A stretch of 64,000 nucleotides of DNA from CAWBJO01 sp963789175. GTDB taxonomy: Bacteria > Pseudomonadota > Alphaproteobacteria > Rhizobiales > Aestuariivirgaceae. A program made the position numbers and the translations under genes. Position 1 is the stretch's first letter. Each line of letters opens with the position of its first letter. Under the pieces are notes generated by a model that did no database searches, was not told the origin of the DNA, and saw only the letters and a program-made list of their open reading frames with translations. Shown here in pieces: positions 45,787 to 54,358 of the stretch. Location of the stretch: positions 62,001-126,000 of the forward strand of contig CAWBJO010000003.1 of assembly GCA_963789175.1 (NCBI GenBank), written 5' to 3'.

Positions 45787-46599
45787 TTAGCCGGTTTCCC
45801 GGGGCACGGGAACCGCCACCGGAACCCGGCCCGTCAAGGCCTCGGCGAGACCGGTGCGGATGATCTCCTCACAATACCGGGAAAGCTCCTTGCGGTTCCG
45901 GAATTCGCCGACATGGGTTGGCCGGTGGAACATGACGGTGGCCTCGAAGGGGCCGGTCAGGGCGACGCCGAGCAGATGCTTGACGATATTCATGCGCCCG
46001 TACCAGGCGAAGAGCGGCCGGCGCACCCGCCCCAGCGGAATACCATGAATGCCGGTGTAGGCGACGGTGACCGGCTGAACCGGCACGGGCGCCTCATGCA
46101 CCTTCACCTCGGCTGCCGCCATCAGGGCGCTGCGGAACGGCAGGACGCGATTGCCGTCGCTCGACGTGCCTTCGGGAAACAAGGTGACGATCTCGTCGGC
46201 GTTCAGTCGGTCGCGCATCACCTCGAGAGAGCGTCCGACGTCGTGCCGGCGCTCGCGATCGATGTAGATCGAGCGGCCGACCGTGGCGAGAGTCCCGAAG
46301 AGCGGCCAGTAGGCGACCTCCTTCTTGGCGATGAAGCTCATCGGCGTCACCGTCGACAGGACGATGATGTCGAGCCACGACACGTGATTTGAAACGTAGA
46401 GACAGGCGCGCCCGGCGAGCGGCTCGCCGCGTGATTGCACCTGGAGACCCATGATCCGCGCCACGGTGCGGAAGTAGGCGCTCGGAAGATGGCGGGCTCC
46501 CCACGGCCACAGCCGGCAAAAAATCCACTGCGGGATGATGACGGCGATGGAGAGGACAAATATGGCGGAGAGAACCAGGGCAGCGCGCAGCAATCTCAT
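45787..46599 (-). CDS. olsA: 1-acyl-glycerol-3-phosphate / lyso-ornithine lipid O-acyltransferase
   Basis: PlsC-family acyltransferase, 270 residues. One N-terminal membrane helix (AALVLSAIFVLSIAVIIP). Block I is SNHVSWLDIIVL (HxxxxD) and block III is TLFPEGTSSDGNRVLPF. In Sinorhizobium the orthologue in the place between miaB and the Fur-like gene is OlsA, which O-acylates lyso-ornithine lipid and can also act as an AGP acyltransferase. This position and the presence of olsB at 59460-60287 support olsA, though PlsC activity alone cannot be excluded. The ATG overlaps the mur stop as ATGA. Confidence 0.82.
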   Translation of the reverse strand: MRLLRAALVLSAIFVLSIAVIIPQWIFCRLWPWGARHLPSAYFRTVARIMGLQVQSRGEPLAGRACLYVSNHVSWLDIIVLSTVTPMSFIAKKEVAYWPLFGTLATVGRSIYIDRERRHDVGRSLEVMRDRLNADEIVTLFPEGTSSDGNRVLPFRSALMAAAEVKVHEAPVPVQPVTVAYTGIHGIPLGRVRRPLFAWYGRMNIVKHLLGVALTGPFEATVMFHRPTHVGEFRNRKELSRYCEEIIRTGLAEALTGRVPVAVPVPRETG

Positions 46600-47024
46600 T
46601 TGTGTCTCGTGCGCCCGCCCTGGCCGCGCAGCGGCTTGCCGTAGAGCTCGAGCCGATGGCCGACGAGCTCGTAGCCGAGCTGGCGCGCGACGAGCTCCTG
46701 CAGCTTCTCGATCTTCTCGTTCTGAAACTCGATCACCTTTCCGGTCGACAGATCGATGAGGTGATCGTGGTGGCGCTCGGAGGCCTTCTCGTAGCGGGCG
46801 CGGCCGTCGAAGGCGTGACTTTGCAGGATGCCCTCCGACTTCAGCAGGCGAACGGTGCGATAGACGGTGGCGAGCGAGATGCCGCCGTCGATGGCGGAGG
46901 CGCGGCGGTGCAGCTCGTCCACATCGGGATGGTCGCCGGCCTCAGCGATGACCTTGGCGATGATCCGCCGCTGTCCGGTCATGCGGATATGCTTCGCGAT
47001 ACAGGCCTTTTCGATCTCGTTCAT
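46596..47024 (-). CDS. mur: Fur-family metal regulator, Mur type
   Basis: 142 residues from the ATG at 47022-47024. DNA-binding half: RMTGQRRIIAKVI, HPDVDELHRRA, SLATVYRTVRLLKSEGIL. Metal-binding half: HHDHLIDLSTGKVIEFQNEKIEKLQ. It lacks the CxxC pair of classical E. coli Fur after HHDH, as in rhizobial Mur, which senses Mn(II) rather than acting as the main iron repressor; iron is usually left to Irr (present at 26080) and RirA. Placement downstream of tsaB-rimI is conserved. Confidence 0.9.
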   Translation of the reverse strand: MNEIEKACIAKHIRMTGQRRIIAKVIAEAGDHPDVDELHRRASAIDGGISLATVYRTVRLLKSEGILQSHAFDGRARYEKASERHHDHLIDLSTGKVIEFQNEKIEKLQELVARQLGYELVGHRLELYGKPLRGQGGRTRHK

Positions 47025-47052
47025 GGGACTTGGTATAGGTTCTCGCCCGGGT

Positions 47053-48180
47053 TCACGCAATCGGCAGAGCCAGCGCCATGGTAACGGCGTGGCGGTCGTG
47101 GCCTTCGGCCTCGGCATAGTAGTCCTTGCGAACGCCGACCTGCGAAAATCCGAGCTTGGCATAGAGCGACAGCGCGGCGGCGTTGCCCTGTGCCACTTCG
47201 ATGAACAGGCGCCGGGCGCCCGAGCTCGCAAGGCGAGCCGCCGCATCCCTTATGAGGCGGGTGGCGAGGCTGCGGCGACGCTCCGGCGGGCGGACGCCGA
47301 CGGTCAGGATCTCCGCCTCGTCGCTGGCACGGCGCGCCATGACGAAACCCACGGGTTCGCCTGCGGACGTGGAGGCAATGAGTGCGAAGGCGCCGGGCAT
47401 CACCATGAGTTTGGCGAAGGCCATCGCGTCCCATGCGGTGTCGAAGCATTCGCCGTGAAGGGCCGCGAGAACCGTCGCATGCTCGCTGCCGACGCTAGTG
47501 ATTTGCGCGGGGCCGGCATCGACATCGCCTACCGCCGGCTGCGCGTCGGGCGGCCGAAGGTAGAGCGGCTGCGGCGGCACATCAGGCATCGGGCGCTCGG
47601 CGGCAAGAGCGGCGATGATGCGCGCGTCCGGCAAGGCGGGGATGGCGGGCGGCGCCGCGGACGGCTCGCCGGCGATGCCGGCCAGGAGGGTGGCGCCCGT
47701 TCCGACCAGATCGGCACCACCGTCGGGCAGGCGCGCGGCGGCATCGCGCAGTGCGAGCACCAAGGGCGGCGTCAGCTGATCGAGGCCCGGCGAGAAGAGC
47801 TGGAAATAGAGATTGCCGCGGCGAGCGTCGAGGGCGACCGCGATGGGACGACGACGTCCGGCCGGCGGAACGTTCGCCGCAACGGCCTCGAGCGTCGTCA
47901 CGCCGACGACGGGGCGCTTGAGCGCCAGGGCGAGCCCGATGGCGAACGACAGGCCGATGCGCAGTCCGGTGAACGTTCCAGGCCCGATGGTGACGGCGAC
48001 GCGCTCGACGTCGCGCAGGGTCTTGCCGGCTTGCGCCATGACCCGGCGCACCATCGGACCCAGCGCTTCGGCATGACCGATGTCCATGAACGCCTGCTCG
48101 TCGGCGAGGACGCAATTCCCCTTCGCGTCATAGAGAGCGGCAGAACAGGAGGCGAGCGAAGTGTCGAACGCGAGAATCAT
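47053..48180 (-). CDS. tsaB-rimI: TsaB-RimI fusion protein (t6A synthesis subunit plus ribosomal-protein acetyltransferase)
   Basis: One uninterrupted 375-residue frame joins two proteins usually encoded separately. Residues 1-~215 are TsaB: MILAFDTSLASCSAALYD, VAVTIGPGTFTGLRIGLSFA and the terminal PQPLYLRPPDA that normally ends TsaB. Residues ~225-373 are a GNAT acetyltransferase of RimI type: ILTVGVRPPERRRSLATRLI, LFIEVAQGNAAALSLYAKLGF (Glu328) and KDYYAEAEGHDRHAVTMAL. The acetyl-CoA loop reads RRRSLA where R/QxxGxG/A is usual (Ser for Gly). TsaB supports TsaD in t6A37 formation; RimI N-acetylates S18. Natural fusion is favoured, but an indel that merged two genes is possible. Confidence 0.9.
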   Translation of the reverse strand: MILAFDTSLASCSAALYDAKGNCVLADEQAFMDIGHAEALGPMVRRVMAQAGKTLRDVERVAVTIGPGTFTGLRIGLSFAIGLALALKRPVVGVTTLEAVAANVPPAGRRRPIAVALDARRGNLYFQLFSPGLDQLTPPLVLALRDAAARLPDGGADLVGTGATLLAGIAGEPSAAPPAIPALPDARIIAALAAERPMPDVPPQPLYLRPPDAQPAVGDVDAGPAQITSVGSEHATVLAALHGECFDTAWDAMAFAKLMVMPGAFALIASTSAGEPVGFVMARRASDEAEILTVGVRPPERRRSLATRLIRDAAARLASSGARRLFIEVAQGNAAALSLYAKLGFSQVGVRKDYYAEAEGHDRHAVTMALALPIA

Positions 48181-48233
48181 CGCACCCTATCTTCCGCCCG
48201 GACGCGGACGCCCAACCGGACGCCGTGCCGCCA

Positions 48234-48791
48234 TCAAACGGGCCGGACTTCCTTCACCTCGGGGATGAAGTGCCGCAGCAGATTCTCGATGCCCTGCTTC
48301 AGGGTGGCGGTCGAGCTCGGGCAACCGGCGCAGGAGCCGCGCATGTTCAGATAGACGATGCCCGAGCGGTAGCCGTGGAAGGTGATGTCGCCGCCGTCCT
48401 GGGCGACCGCCGGACGGACGCGGGTGTCGAGCAGCTCCTTGATGGTCGAGACGACCTCGCGGTCGGCGGCGTCGACCGTTTCCTCGTCGCCGGTGGGACT
48501 CGGACCATCGTCGTTCAGAACGGGCTCGCCCGACAGATAGTGCTCCATGATGACGCCGAGGATGGCCGGCTTCAGATACTGCCACTCGCCGCCGTTCTTG
48601 GTGACCGTGATGAAATCGGCGCCGAGGAACACGCCCGATACGCCATCGATGCCGAACAGGCGCTCGGCAAGCGGCGAGCGGCCGGCCTCGGCGGGCGTGC
48701 GGAAATCGTGCGGACCGCTGCCGACGACCGGCTGGCCGGGCAGGAACTTGAGCGTGGCCGGATTGGGCGTCGCTTCGGTCTGGATGAACAT
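48234..48791 (-). CDS. nfuA: NifU-family Fe-S cluster carrier (Nfu)
   Basis: 185 residues. An N-terminal Nfu_N domain (MFIQTEATPNPATLKFLPGQPV, 1-~88) and a C-terminal NifU domain (~108-180) with the cluster cysteines GSCAGCPSSTATLKQGIENLL (CxxC). It carries and delivers [4Fe-4S] clusters to enzymes such as MiaB. The ATG at 48789-48791 has AAGGAG about 10 bases upstream. Located between trpS and tsaB-rimI as in other Hyphomicrobiales. Confidence 0.96.
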   Translation of the reverse strand: MFIQTEATPNPATLKFLPGQPVVGSGPHDFRTPAEAGRSPLAERLFGIDGVSGVFLGADFITVTKNGGEWQYLKPAILGVIMEHYLSGEPVLNDDGPSPTGDEETVDAADREVVSTIKELLDTRVRPAVAQDGGDITFHGYRSGIVYLNMRGSCAGCPSSTATLKQGIENLLRHFIPEVKEVRPV

Positions 48792-48820
48792 GGCAGGGGA
48801 ACTCCTTCACCCCTTGATTT

Positions 48821-48849
48821 ATGATAGCGCGCGGCGAATGCAACCACAA
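48821..48849 (-). promoter_or_regulatory. Possible nfuA promoter
   Basis: Minus strand: -10 TATCAT at 48821-48826 (five of six consensus bases), 17-base spacer, -35-like TTGTGG at 48844-48849 (three of six). It falls in the 71-base gap downstream of trpS. Confidence 0.35.
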
Positions 48850-48862
48850 TCGCCCGGCGCGG

Positions 48863-49903
48863 CTAACGGCCGACGAAACCTAGGATTTTTTTGACCTCGG
48901 CGAGGACGGGGCCGGCGATCGCCGCCGCCCGTGCGGCCCCGTCGGCGAGCACCCGGTCGACATGGCCGGGATCGGCGACCAGCCGCTTCATCTCGGCGCC
49001 CAAGGGCCCGAGGCGCGCCACGGCCACATCGACGAGGGCCTGCTTGAACTCCGAGAACTGGCGGCCGGCGAATTCGGAGAGCGCGGCGTCGAGACCGATA
49101 TCCTTCAGCGCAGCGTAGATGCCGAGAAGGTTCGCCGCCTCCGGCCGTCCGGCGAGCTCCTTCGCCTCGGCGGGGAGCGGCGCCGGGTCGGTCCGCGCAC
49201 GGCGGATCTTGTGGGCGATCGCGTCGGCATCGTCGGTGAGGTTGATGCGCGACAAATCGGACGGATCGGACTTCGACATCTTCACGGCCCCGTCCTTCAA
49301 CGACATCACGCGCGTCGCCGGACCCGAGATCAGCGGCTCGGGGCTCGGAAAGAAGTCGCCGTCGTACCCGGCTTCGCGGATGCTGGCGGCGAAATCGCGA
49401 TTGAACTTCTGGGCGATGTCGCGGGCGAGCTCGAGATGCTGCTTCTGGTCCTCGCCGACGGGAACGTGCGTGGCGCGGTAGGCGAGGATGTCGGCCGCCA
49501 TGAGGTTCGGATAGACGTACAGTCCGACGGATGCGGCCTCGCGATCCTTGCCCGCCTTCTCCTTGAACTGCGTCATGCGGTTGAGCCAGCCGAGCCGGGC
49601 GACGCAATTGAAGACCCAGGCGAGCTCGGCGTGGCAGGGAACCTGGCTCTGGTTGAAGACGATGTGGCGCTTCGGATCAATGCCGGCGGCAAGGAAGGCC
49701 GCCGTCACCTCGCGGGTGTTGCGCTTGAGCTCGTGCGGATCCTGCCACACGGTGATGGCGTGCATGTCGACGACGCAGTAGAGGCATTCATGGCTCTCCT
49801 GCATCTCCACGAAACGCTTGATGGCGCCGAGATAGTTGCCGAGATGCAGATTCCCGGTCGGCTGCACGCCGGAGAAGACGCGGGGCGTTATGGCAGACGT
49901 CAT
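48863..49903 (-). CDS. trpS: Tryptophanyl-tRNA synthetase
   Basis: Class I synthetase, 346 residues. The HIGH-like signature is PTGNLHLGNYLGAI and the KMSKS loop is VKMSKSDPSDLSRINL. Other conserved parts are CVVDMHAIT, GEDQKQHLELARDIAQKFN and the C-terminal helical anticodon-binding region. ATG at 49901-49903. It follows murJ by 59 bases. Confidence 0.98.
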   Translation of the reverse strand: MTSAITPRVFSGVQPTGNLHLGNYLGAIKRFVEMQESHECLYCVVDMHAITVWQDPHELKRNTREVTAAFLAAGIDPKRHIVFNQSQVPCHAELAWVFNCVARLGWLNRMTQFKEKAGKDREAASVGLYVYPNLMAADILAYRATHVPVGEDQKQHLELARDIAQKFNRDFAASIREAGYDGDFFPSPEPLISGPATRVMSLKDGAVKMSKSDPSDLSRINLTDDADAIAHKIRRARTDPAPLPAEAKELAGRPEAANLLGIYAALKDIGLDAALSEFAGRQFSEFKQALVDVAVARLGPLGAEMKRLVADPGHVDRVLADGAARAAAIAGPVLAEVKKILGFVGR

Positions 49904-49962
49904 GCTTACCGTCCTTCGGTTTCCCGGCTATATGCCCGGAAACGCCGGACCCGCCAAGCGTC

Positions 49963-51522
49963 TCATCGCGGGCGCCATATGGTCCGAAGCTCGCCGTAGG
50001 TCATGGCCTTGAAAAGGTGGCCGGCCAGAAAATAGGCGATCACTCCGGCGATCAGGAGCACCGCGAGACTCAAGGCCCGCTCGCCATAGGTCGTGCCGTC
50101 GAGCCCGGCGGCGTCGAGGGCGAAGCGGGCGCCGAGGAGAACGACGGCCATGACGACGCAGGCCAGCAGAGTGCGAGGAAGGCGGGCGCGCAAACGAGCG
50201 TCCGCCGCATAGTGCTTGCGCCGAACCAGGGTGATGGCCAACGCACCGGCATAGACCCACGCGGCGATGGCGGTCGCCAAGGCGATGCCGACATGTCCCC
50301 ACCACCGGCTGAGCAGGAGCGCCGCGCAGAAATTGACGACGACGCTCAGAATTGCGAAGCGCATCGGAGTCGCCGTGTCCTCGCGGGCGAAATAGCCCGG
50401 CGCGAAGACCTTGTTGAGGACGAAGGCCGGAAGGCCGAGGGCGAACGCCGCCAGGGCGGCGGCCGTGGCGTCGGTGTCGGACGCGGTGAAGGCGCCATGC
50501 TCGAAGAGGCCGTGCACGATCGGGCGGGCGATCAGGACGAGGGCGACCGTGGCCGGAAGGGTGAGGAACAGGGCAAGCTCGAGAGCGCGGTTCTGACTTG
50601 CCACCGCCGCATCGGCGGCATTGCTCCTGAGCTTGCGCGACATGTCGGGGAGAAGCACCACGCCGATGGCCACTCCGACGACGCCGAGCGGCAGCTGATA
50701 GACGCGGTCGGCATAATAAAGATAGGACACGGCGCGATCGAAGGCGGAGGCGATCTGGGTGGCGATCATCAGGTTGAGCTGGGTGATGCCGCCGGCAACG
50801 ATGCCCGGAACGCTCAACGCGATGAGGCGCCGGACATCGGGATTGAGACGCGGCAGGCGCAATCGCAGGCGCATCCCGGCCCGGTTGCAGGCGATCCACA
50901 GCAGGAGGAACTGGGCGATGCCCGAGATGAAGACGCCGGTGGCCATGGCGTAGCCGGTTCGCTCCTCCTCGCCCCAGCCCAAGGCGCGCACGGCGACCAG
51001 CGTCGCGATCATGACGATGTTGAGCACGATGGGCGCGGCGGCGGCGGCGGTGAAGCGATGGAGACTGTTGAGCACGCCGCTCAGGAGCGCGGTGAGCGAC
51101 ATGAAAAGGAGATAGGGGAAGGCGACGCGCGTCAGCCCGACGGCGAGGTCGAACTTGGCGGGATCGGCCGCGAAGCCGCCGGCGATCGCGTAGATGACGA
51201 GCGGCATGAACAGGATGGCGAGGCCGGTGAAGAGGAGAAGCCAGGCGAGCAGGACGGCATGCACCTCTTCGGCGAAGCGCCGGGCGCTGTCGGGCCCTTC
51301 ATGCTCGAGCCGCTTGGCGAACAGCGGCACGAACGCCGAGTTGAACGCTCCCTCGGCGAAGAGCGAGCGGAAGAGGTTGGGGAAGCGAAACGCCACGACG
51401 AAGGCCTGGGCGACCATGCCCGTTCCCACGACGTTCGCCGTGAGGACGTCGCGGATGAAGCCCAGGACGCGGCTCACCATGGTGATGGAGCCAACCGTTG
51501 CGGCAGATCTCAGCAGGGACAT
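49963..51522 (-). CDS. murJ: Lipid II flippase MurJ
   Basis: Inner-membrane MOP-superfamily flippase moving lipid II to the periplasmic face, 519 residues from the ATG at 51520-51522 (MSLLRSAATVGSITMVSRVLGF), the typical MurJ start. Around 13-14 hydrophobic helices are visible, with the signatures FRFPNLFRSLFAEGAFNSAFVP and LPLGVVGVAIGVVLLPDMSRK. Lies between glnD and trpS as in rhizobia. Confidence 0.97.
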   Translation of the reverse strand: MSLLRSAATVGSITMVSRVLGFIRDVLTANVVGTGMVAQAFVVAFRFPNLFRSLFAEGAFNSAFVPLFAKRLEHEGPDSARRFAEEVHAVLLAWLLLFTGLAILFMPLVIYAIAGGFAADPAKFDLAVGLTRVAFPYLLFMSLTALLSGVLNSLHRFTAAAAAPIVLNIVMIATLVAVRALGWGEEERTGYAMATGVFISGIAQFLLLWIACNRAGMRLRLRLPRLNPDVRRLIALSVPGIVAGGITQLNLMIATQIASAFDRAVSYLYYADRVYQLPLGVVGVAIGVVLLPDMSRKLRSNAADAAVASQNRALELALFLTLPATVALVLIARPIVHGLFEHGAFTASDTDATAAALAAFALGLPAFVLNKVFAPGYFAREDTATPMRFAILSVVVNFCAALLLSRWWGHVGIALATAIAAWVYAGALAITLVRRKHYAADARLRARLPRTLLACVVMAVVLLGARFALDAAGLDGTTYGERALSLAVLLIAGVIAYFLAGHLFKAMTYGELRTIWRPR

Positions 51523-51574
51523 GGTGACTTCCGGCGCGAGGGAAACTCTCCTTAGGCGAGATGGGCGGCGATCC

Positions 51575-54358
51575 TCAAGCCCCCACGCCGGCTTCGGCCG
51601 GAACGCGGGCGGACGGTTGGAGCACATTCAAGAGCTGGGCGACGATCGCCCTGTGGCGGGATTCGGCGGTGATCTTCGCCCCGGTCAGGTCGTTGACGTA
51701 GAAGACGTCGACGGCGCGCTCGCCAAAGGTGGTGATGCGCGCCGATACGATGTTCAGATTGAGGCGGAAGAGCGCCTCGGTCAGGTCGTAGAGGAGTCCG
51801 GTACGGTCGAGGCCGGCGACCTCGATGACGGTATAGCGGTTCGAGGAATCGTTATCGATAATCACCTGCGGCGCCACCTGGAAGGCCTTGATGCGGCCTT
51901 TCGGCGCGGCGATGCCGGAGATCATCTCCTTGAGGCGCAGCTCGCCGCCCAGCGCCTTGCGTACGATCTCGGCGACCCGCTCGCCGCGACGCTTCTCGTC
52001 GGCGCCTTCGGTGAACTGGCGCTGGATGAGAATGGTATCGAGCGCCATGCCGTCGGTCGTCGTGAAGATCTGGGCGCCGACGATGTTGGCCCCCGCCGCG
52101 GCGCACGCGCCGGTCAGGAGAGCAAGCAGCCGCGGGTGGTCGGGCGCATACACGGTAAGCTCGGTAATTGCCGTGAAGGAATCGGTCTCGACCGCGGTCG
52201 CGACGGAAGCGGCGCGCGCCTGCGCATCGGCGATGAGGCGTGCATGCGCCACCTGGTGGCGCTCGTCGACCGTGATCCAGTAGGCGTCGTAATGACGGGC
52301 GAGGTAGGCGCGCAGGCGCTCGGCATCCCAGTCCGAAAAGTGGCCAGCGAATACCTGTTGCGCCTCGGCGACGCGATCCTTGCGCGACACCGCGGTATGG
52401 CCGCCCGAGACGATGGGCTCGGCCTCCCAATAGAGATTGCGCAGAAGCTGGCCCTTCCAGCCGTTCCACACGCCCGGTCCGACGGCACGGATGTCGACGA
52501 CGGTCAGGATCAGGAGAAGCTTCAGGCGCTCGGGACTCTGCACGACATGGGCAAAGTCGAGGATGGTCTTGAAGTCGTTGAGATCGCGCATCTGCGCCGT
52601 CTCGCTCATGAGCAGATGGTGGCGGATGAGCCAGGCGACCGTCTCGGTCTCCGACGGCGTCAAGCCGAGGCGGGGGCACAGCGCCAATGCGATCCGCTCG
52701 CCGGCGATGGAGTGATGCTCGTCCCGGCCCTTGGCGATGTCGTGGAGAAGGGTCGCGACGTAGAGCACGCGGCGTCCGGCCAGCGTGCGGATGATCTCGC
52801 TGGAGACCGGGTGTTCGTCGCGCAGCCTTCCCTTCTCGAGAGCGGAAAGCGCGCCGACCGCCCGGATCAGATGCTCGTCCACGGTGTAATGGTGGTACAT
52901 GCTGAACTGCATCATGGCGACGATGCGCCCGAAGTCGGGTATGAAGCGGCCGAGGACGCCCGCCTCGTTCAGGCGGCGCAGCACGGTCTCGGGATCGCGG
53001 CTGTCGATGAGGAGCCTGAGAAACAGACGATTGGCCTCCGGGTCGTCGCGGAGGCTCGCGGCCGTGGCCGGCAACGAACGGCGGATGTGCTTCAGCGCGT
53101 CAGGGTGGATTCCGGCCTGATACTCGTCGGCATGGGCGAAGAGCTTCAGCACGTTCGCCGGAGCGGCGAAGGCGGTCTCGTCCGTTACGTTCATGCGGCC
53201 GGCATCGATGCGGAAATGGCTATCGATGACCGCCCCCGTCTTGGACCGCTTGGCGAGACCGCGCCAGAACTCGATCATTCCGGGCGCCTTTTTCATCTCC
53301 TGGGCCTCGAGCACAGCGCAGAAGATGAGCGTCAAATCGCCGACGTCCTTGGCGACGAGGAAGTAGTGCTTCATGAAACGCTCGACCTGTTTCAGGCCGC
53401 CATGCGCGGTGTAGCGGAGGCGGGCAGCCAGCTCGGCCTGAATCTCGAAGATCAGCCGGTCGGCATTGCGGCCGGTCATGAAGTGCAGATGACAGCGGAC
53501 AGCCCAGAGAAAATCCTCGCAGCGGACGAACCTGGCGACCTCGCCGCGGGTGAAGACGCCTTCCGTCGCGAGATCGGCGGGCGAGGCGCTGTTGTAGAGA
53601 TAGCGGCCGATCCAGAACAGCGTGTGCAGATCGCGCAGGCCGCCCTTGCCGTCCTTGACGTCGGGTTCGACGAGATAGCGCGATTCTCCGGACTTCCGGT
53701 GGCGCGCATCGCGCTCGGCGAGCTTGGCGGCGATGAACTCCTTGGCGCTGCCGGCGACCACCTCCTTGCGAAACCGTTGCGCAAGCTCGTCGGAGAGCGC
53801 CTTGTCGCCGCAGACGAAACGCTGCTCGAGGACGGCGGTCGCAACGGTGTCGTCGAGCTTCGCAAGCCTGATGCACTCGTCGATGCTGCGGGAGGCGTTG
53901 CCGACCTTGAGCTTCAAATCCCACAACACGTAGAGAGTGAACTCGACGAGGCTCTCGCCCCAGGCGGTCTGCTTGTAGGGCAGGAGAAAGAGAAGGTCGA
54001 CGTCGGAGCCGGGAGCGAGCGTGCCGCGGCCGTAGCCGCCGACGCCCAAAATGGCGATGCGTTCGGACGTCGAGGGATTCTGGACGGTGAAGAGATGGGC
54101 GACGGCAAAGTCATAGATGTGGCGAATGAGCCGGTCGTGCAGGTCGGACAGGCTCCTGGCGCAAGCCAGGCCCTTGCCGTCGGCCATGAGGCGCCGCTCG
54201 GCGACCTGGCGACCGGACAGGAGGAACGGCTTCAGGATCGCGACGACGTCGGCGCGAAGACCGGCGCCCGGCGTCATCGTGCGGGCGAGACCGGCAAGAG
54301 CGGCGCGCACCGCCGCGTCCTCGGACGCGATCGCCGCATCGAAGATCGCGGCGGTCAT
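51575..54358 (-). CDS. glnD: [Protein-PII] uridylyltransferase / uridylyl-removing enzyme GlnD
   Basis: Primary nitrogen sensor that uridylylates and deuridylylates PII proteins. 927 residues. The nucleotidyltransferase site GGYGRGTLAPGSDVDLLFL has the DxD pair (residues ~120-138). The HD domain reads LLHDIAKGRDEHHSIAGERIA with a distal VAWLIRHHLLMS. Two C-terminal ACT domains (ELTVYAPDHPRLLALLTGA and VIEVAGLDRTGLLYDLTEALF) sense glutamine. The ATG overlaps the mutS stop as ATGA. Confidence 0.97.
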   Translation of the reverse strand: MTAAIFDAAIASEDAAVRAALAGLARTMTPGAGLRADVVAILKPFLLSGRQVAERRLMADGKGLACARSLSDLHDRLIRHIYDFAVAHLFTVQNPSTSERIAILGVGGYGRGTLAPGSDVDLLFLLPYKQTAWGESLVEFTLYVLWDLKLKVGNASRSIDECIRLAKLDDTVATAVLEQRFVCGDKALSDELAQRFRKEVVAGSAKEFIAAKLAERDARHRKSGESRYLVEPDVKDGKGGLRDLHTLFWIGRYLYNSASPADLATEGVFTRGEVARFVRCEDFLWAVRCHLHFMTGRNADRLIFEIQAELAARLRYTAHGGLKQVERFMKHYFLVAKDVGDLTLIFCAVLEAQEMKKAPGMIEFWRGLAKRSKTGAVIDSHFRIDAGRMNVTDETAFAAPANVLKLFAHADEYQAGIHPDALKHIRRSLPATAASLRDDPEANRLFLRLLIDSRDPETVLRRLNEAGVLGRFIPDFGRIVAMMQFSMYHHYTVDEHLIRAVGALSALEKGRLRDEHPVSSEIIRTLAGRRVLYVATLLHDIAKGRDEHHSIAGERIALALCPRLGLTPSETETVAWLIRHHLLMSETAQMRDLNDFKTILDFAHVVQSPERLKLLLILTVVDIRAVGPGVWNGWKGQLLRNLYWEAEPIVSGGHTAVSRKDRVAEAQQVFAGHFSDWDAERLRAYLARHYDAYWITVDERHQVAHARLIADAQARAASVATAVETDSFTAITELTVYAPDHPRLLALLTGACAAAGANIVGAQIFTTTDGMALDTILIQRQFTEGADEKRRGERVAEIVRKALGGELRLKEMISGIAAPKGRIKAFQVAPQVIIDNDSSNRYTVIEVAGLDRTGLLYDLTEALFRLNLNIVSARITTFGERAVDVFYVNDLTGAKITAESRHRAIVAQLLNVLQPSARVPAEAGVGA

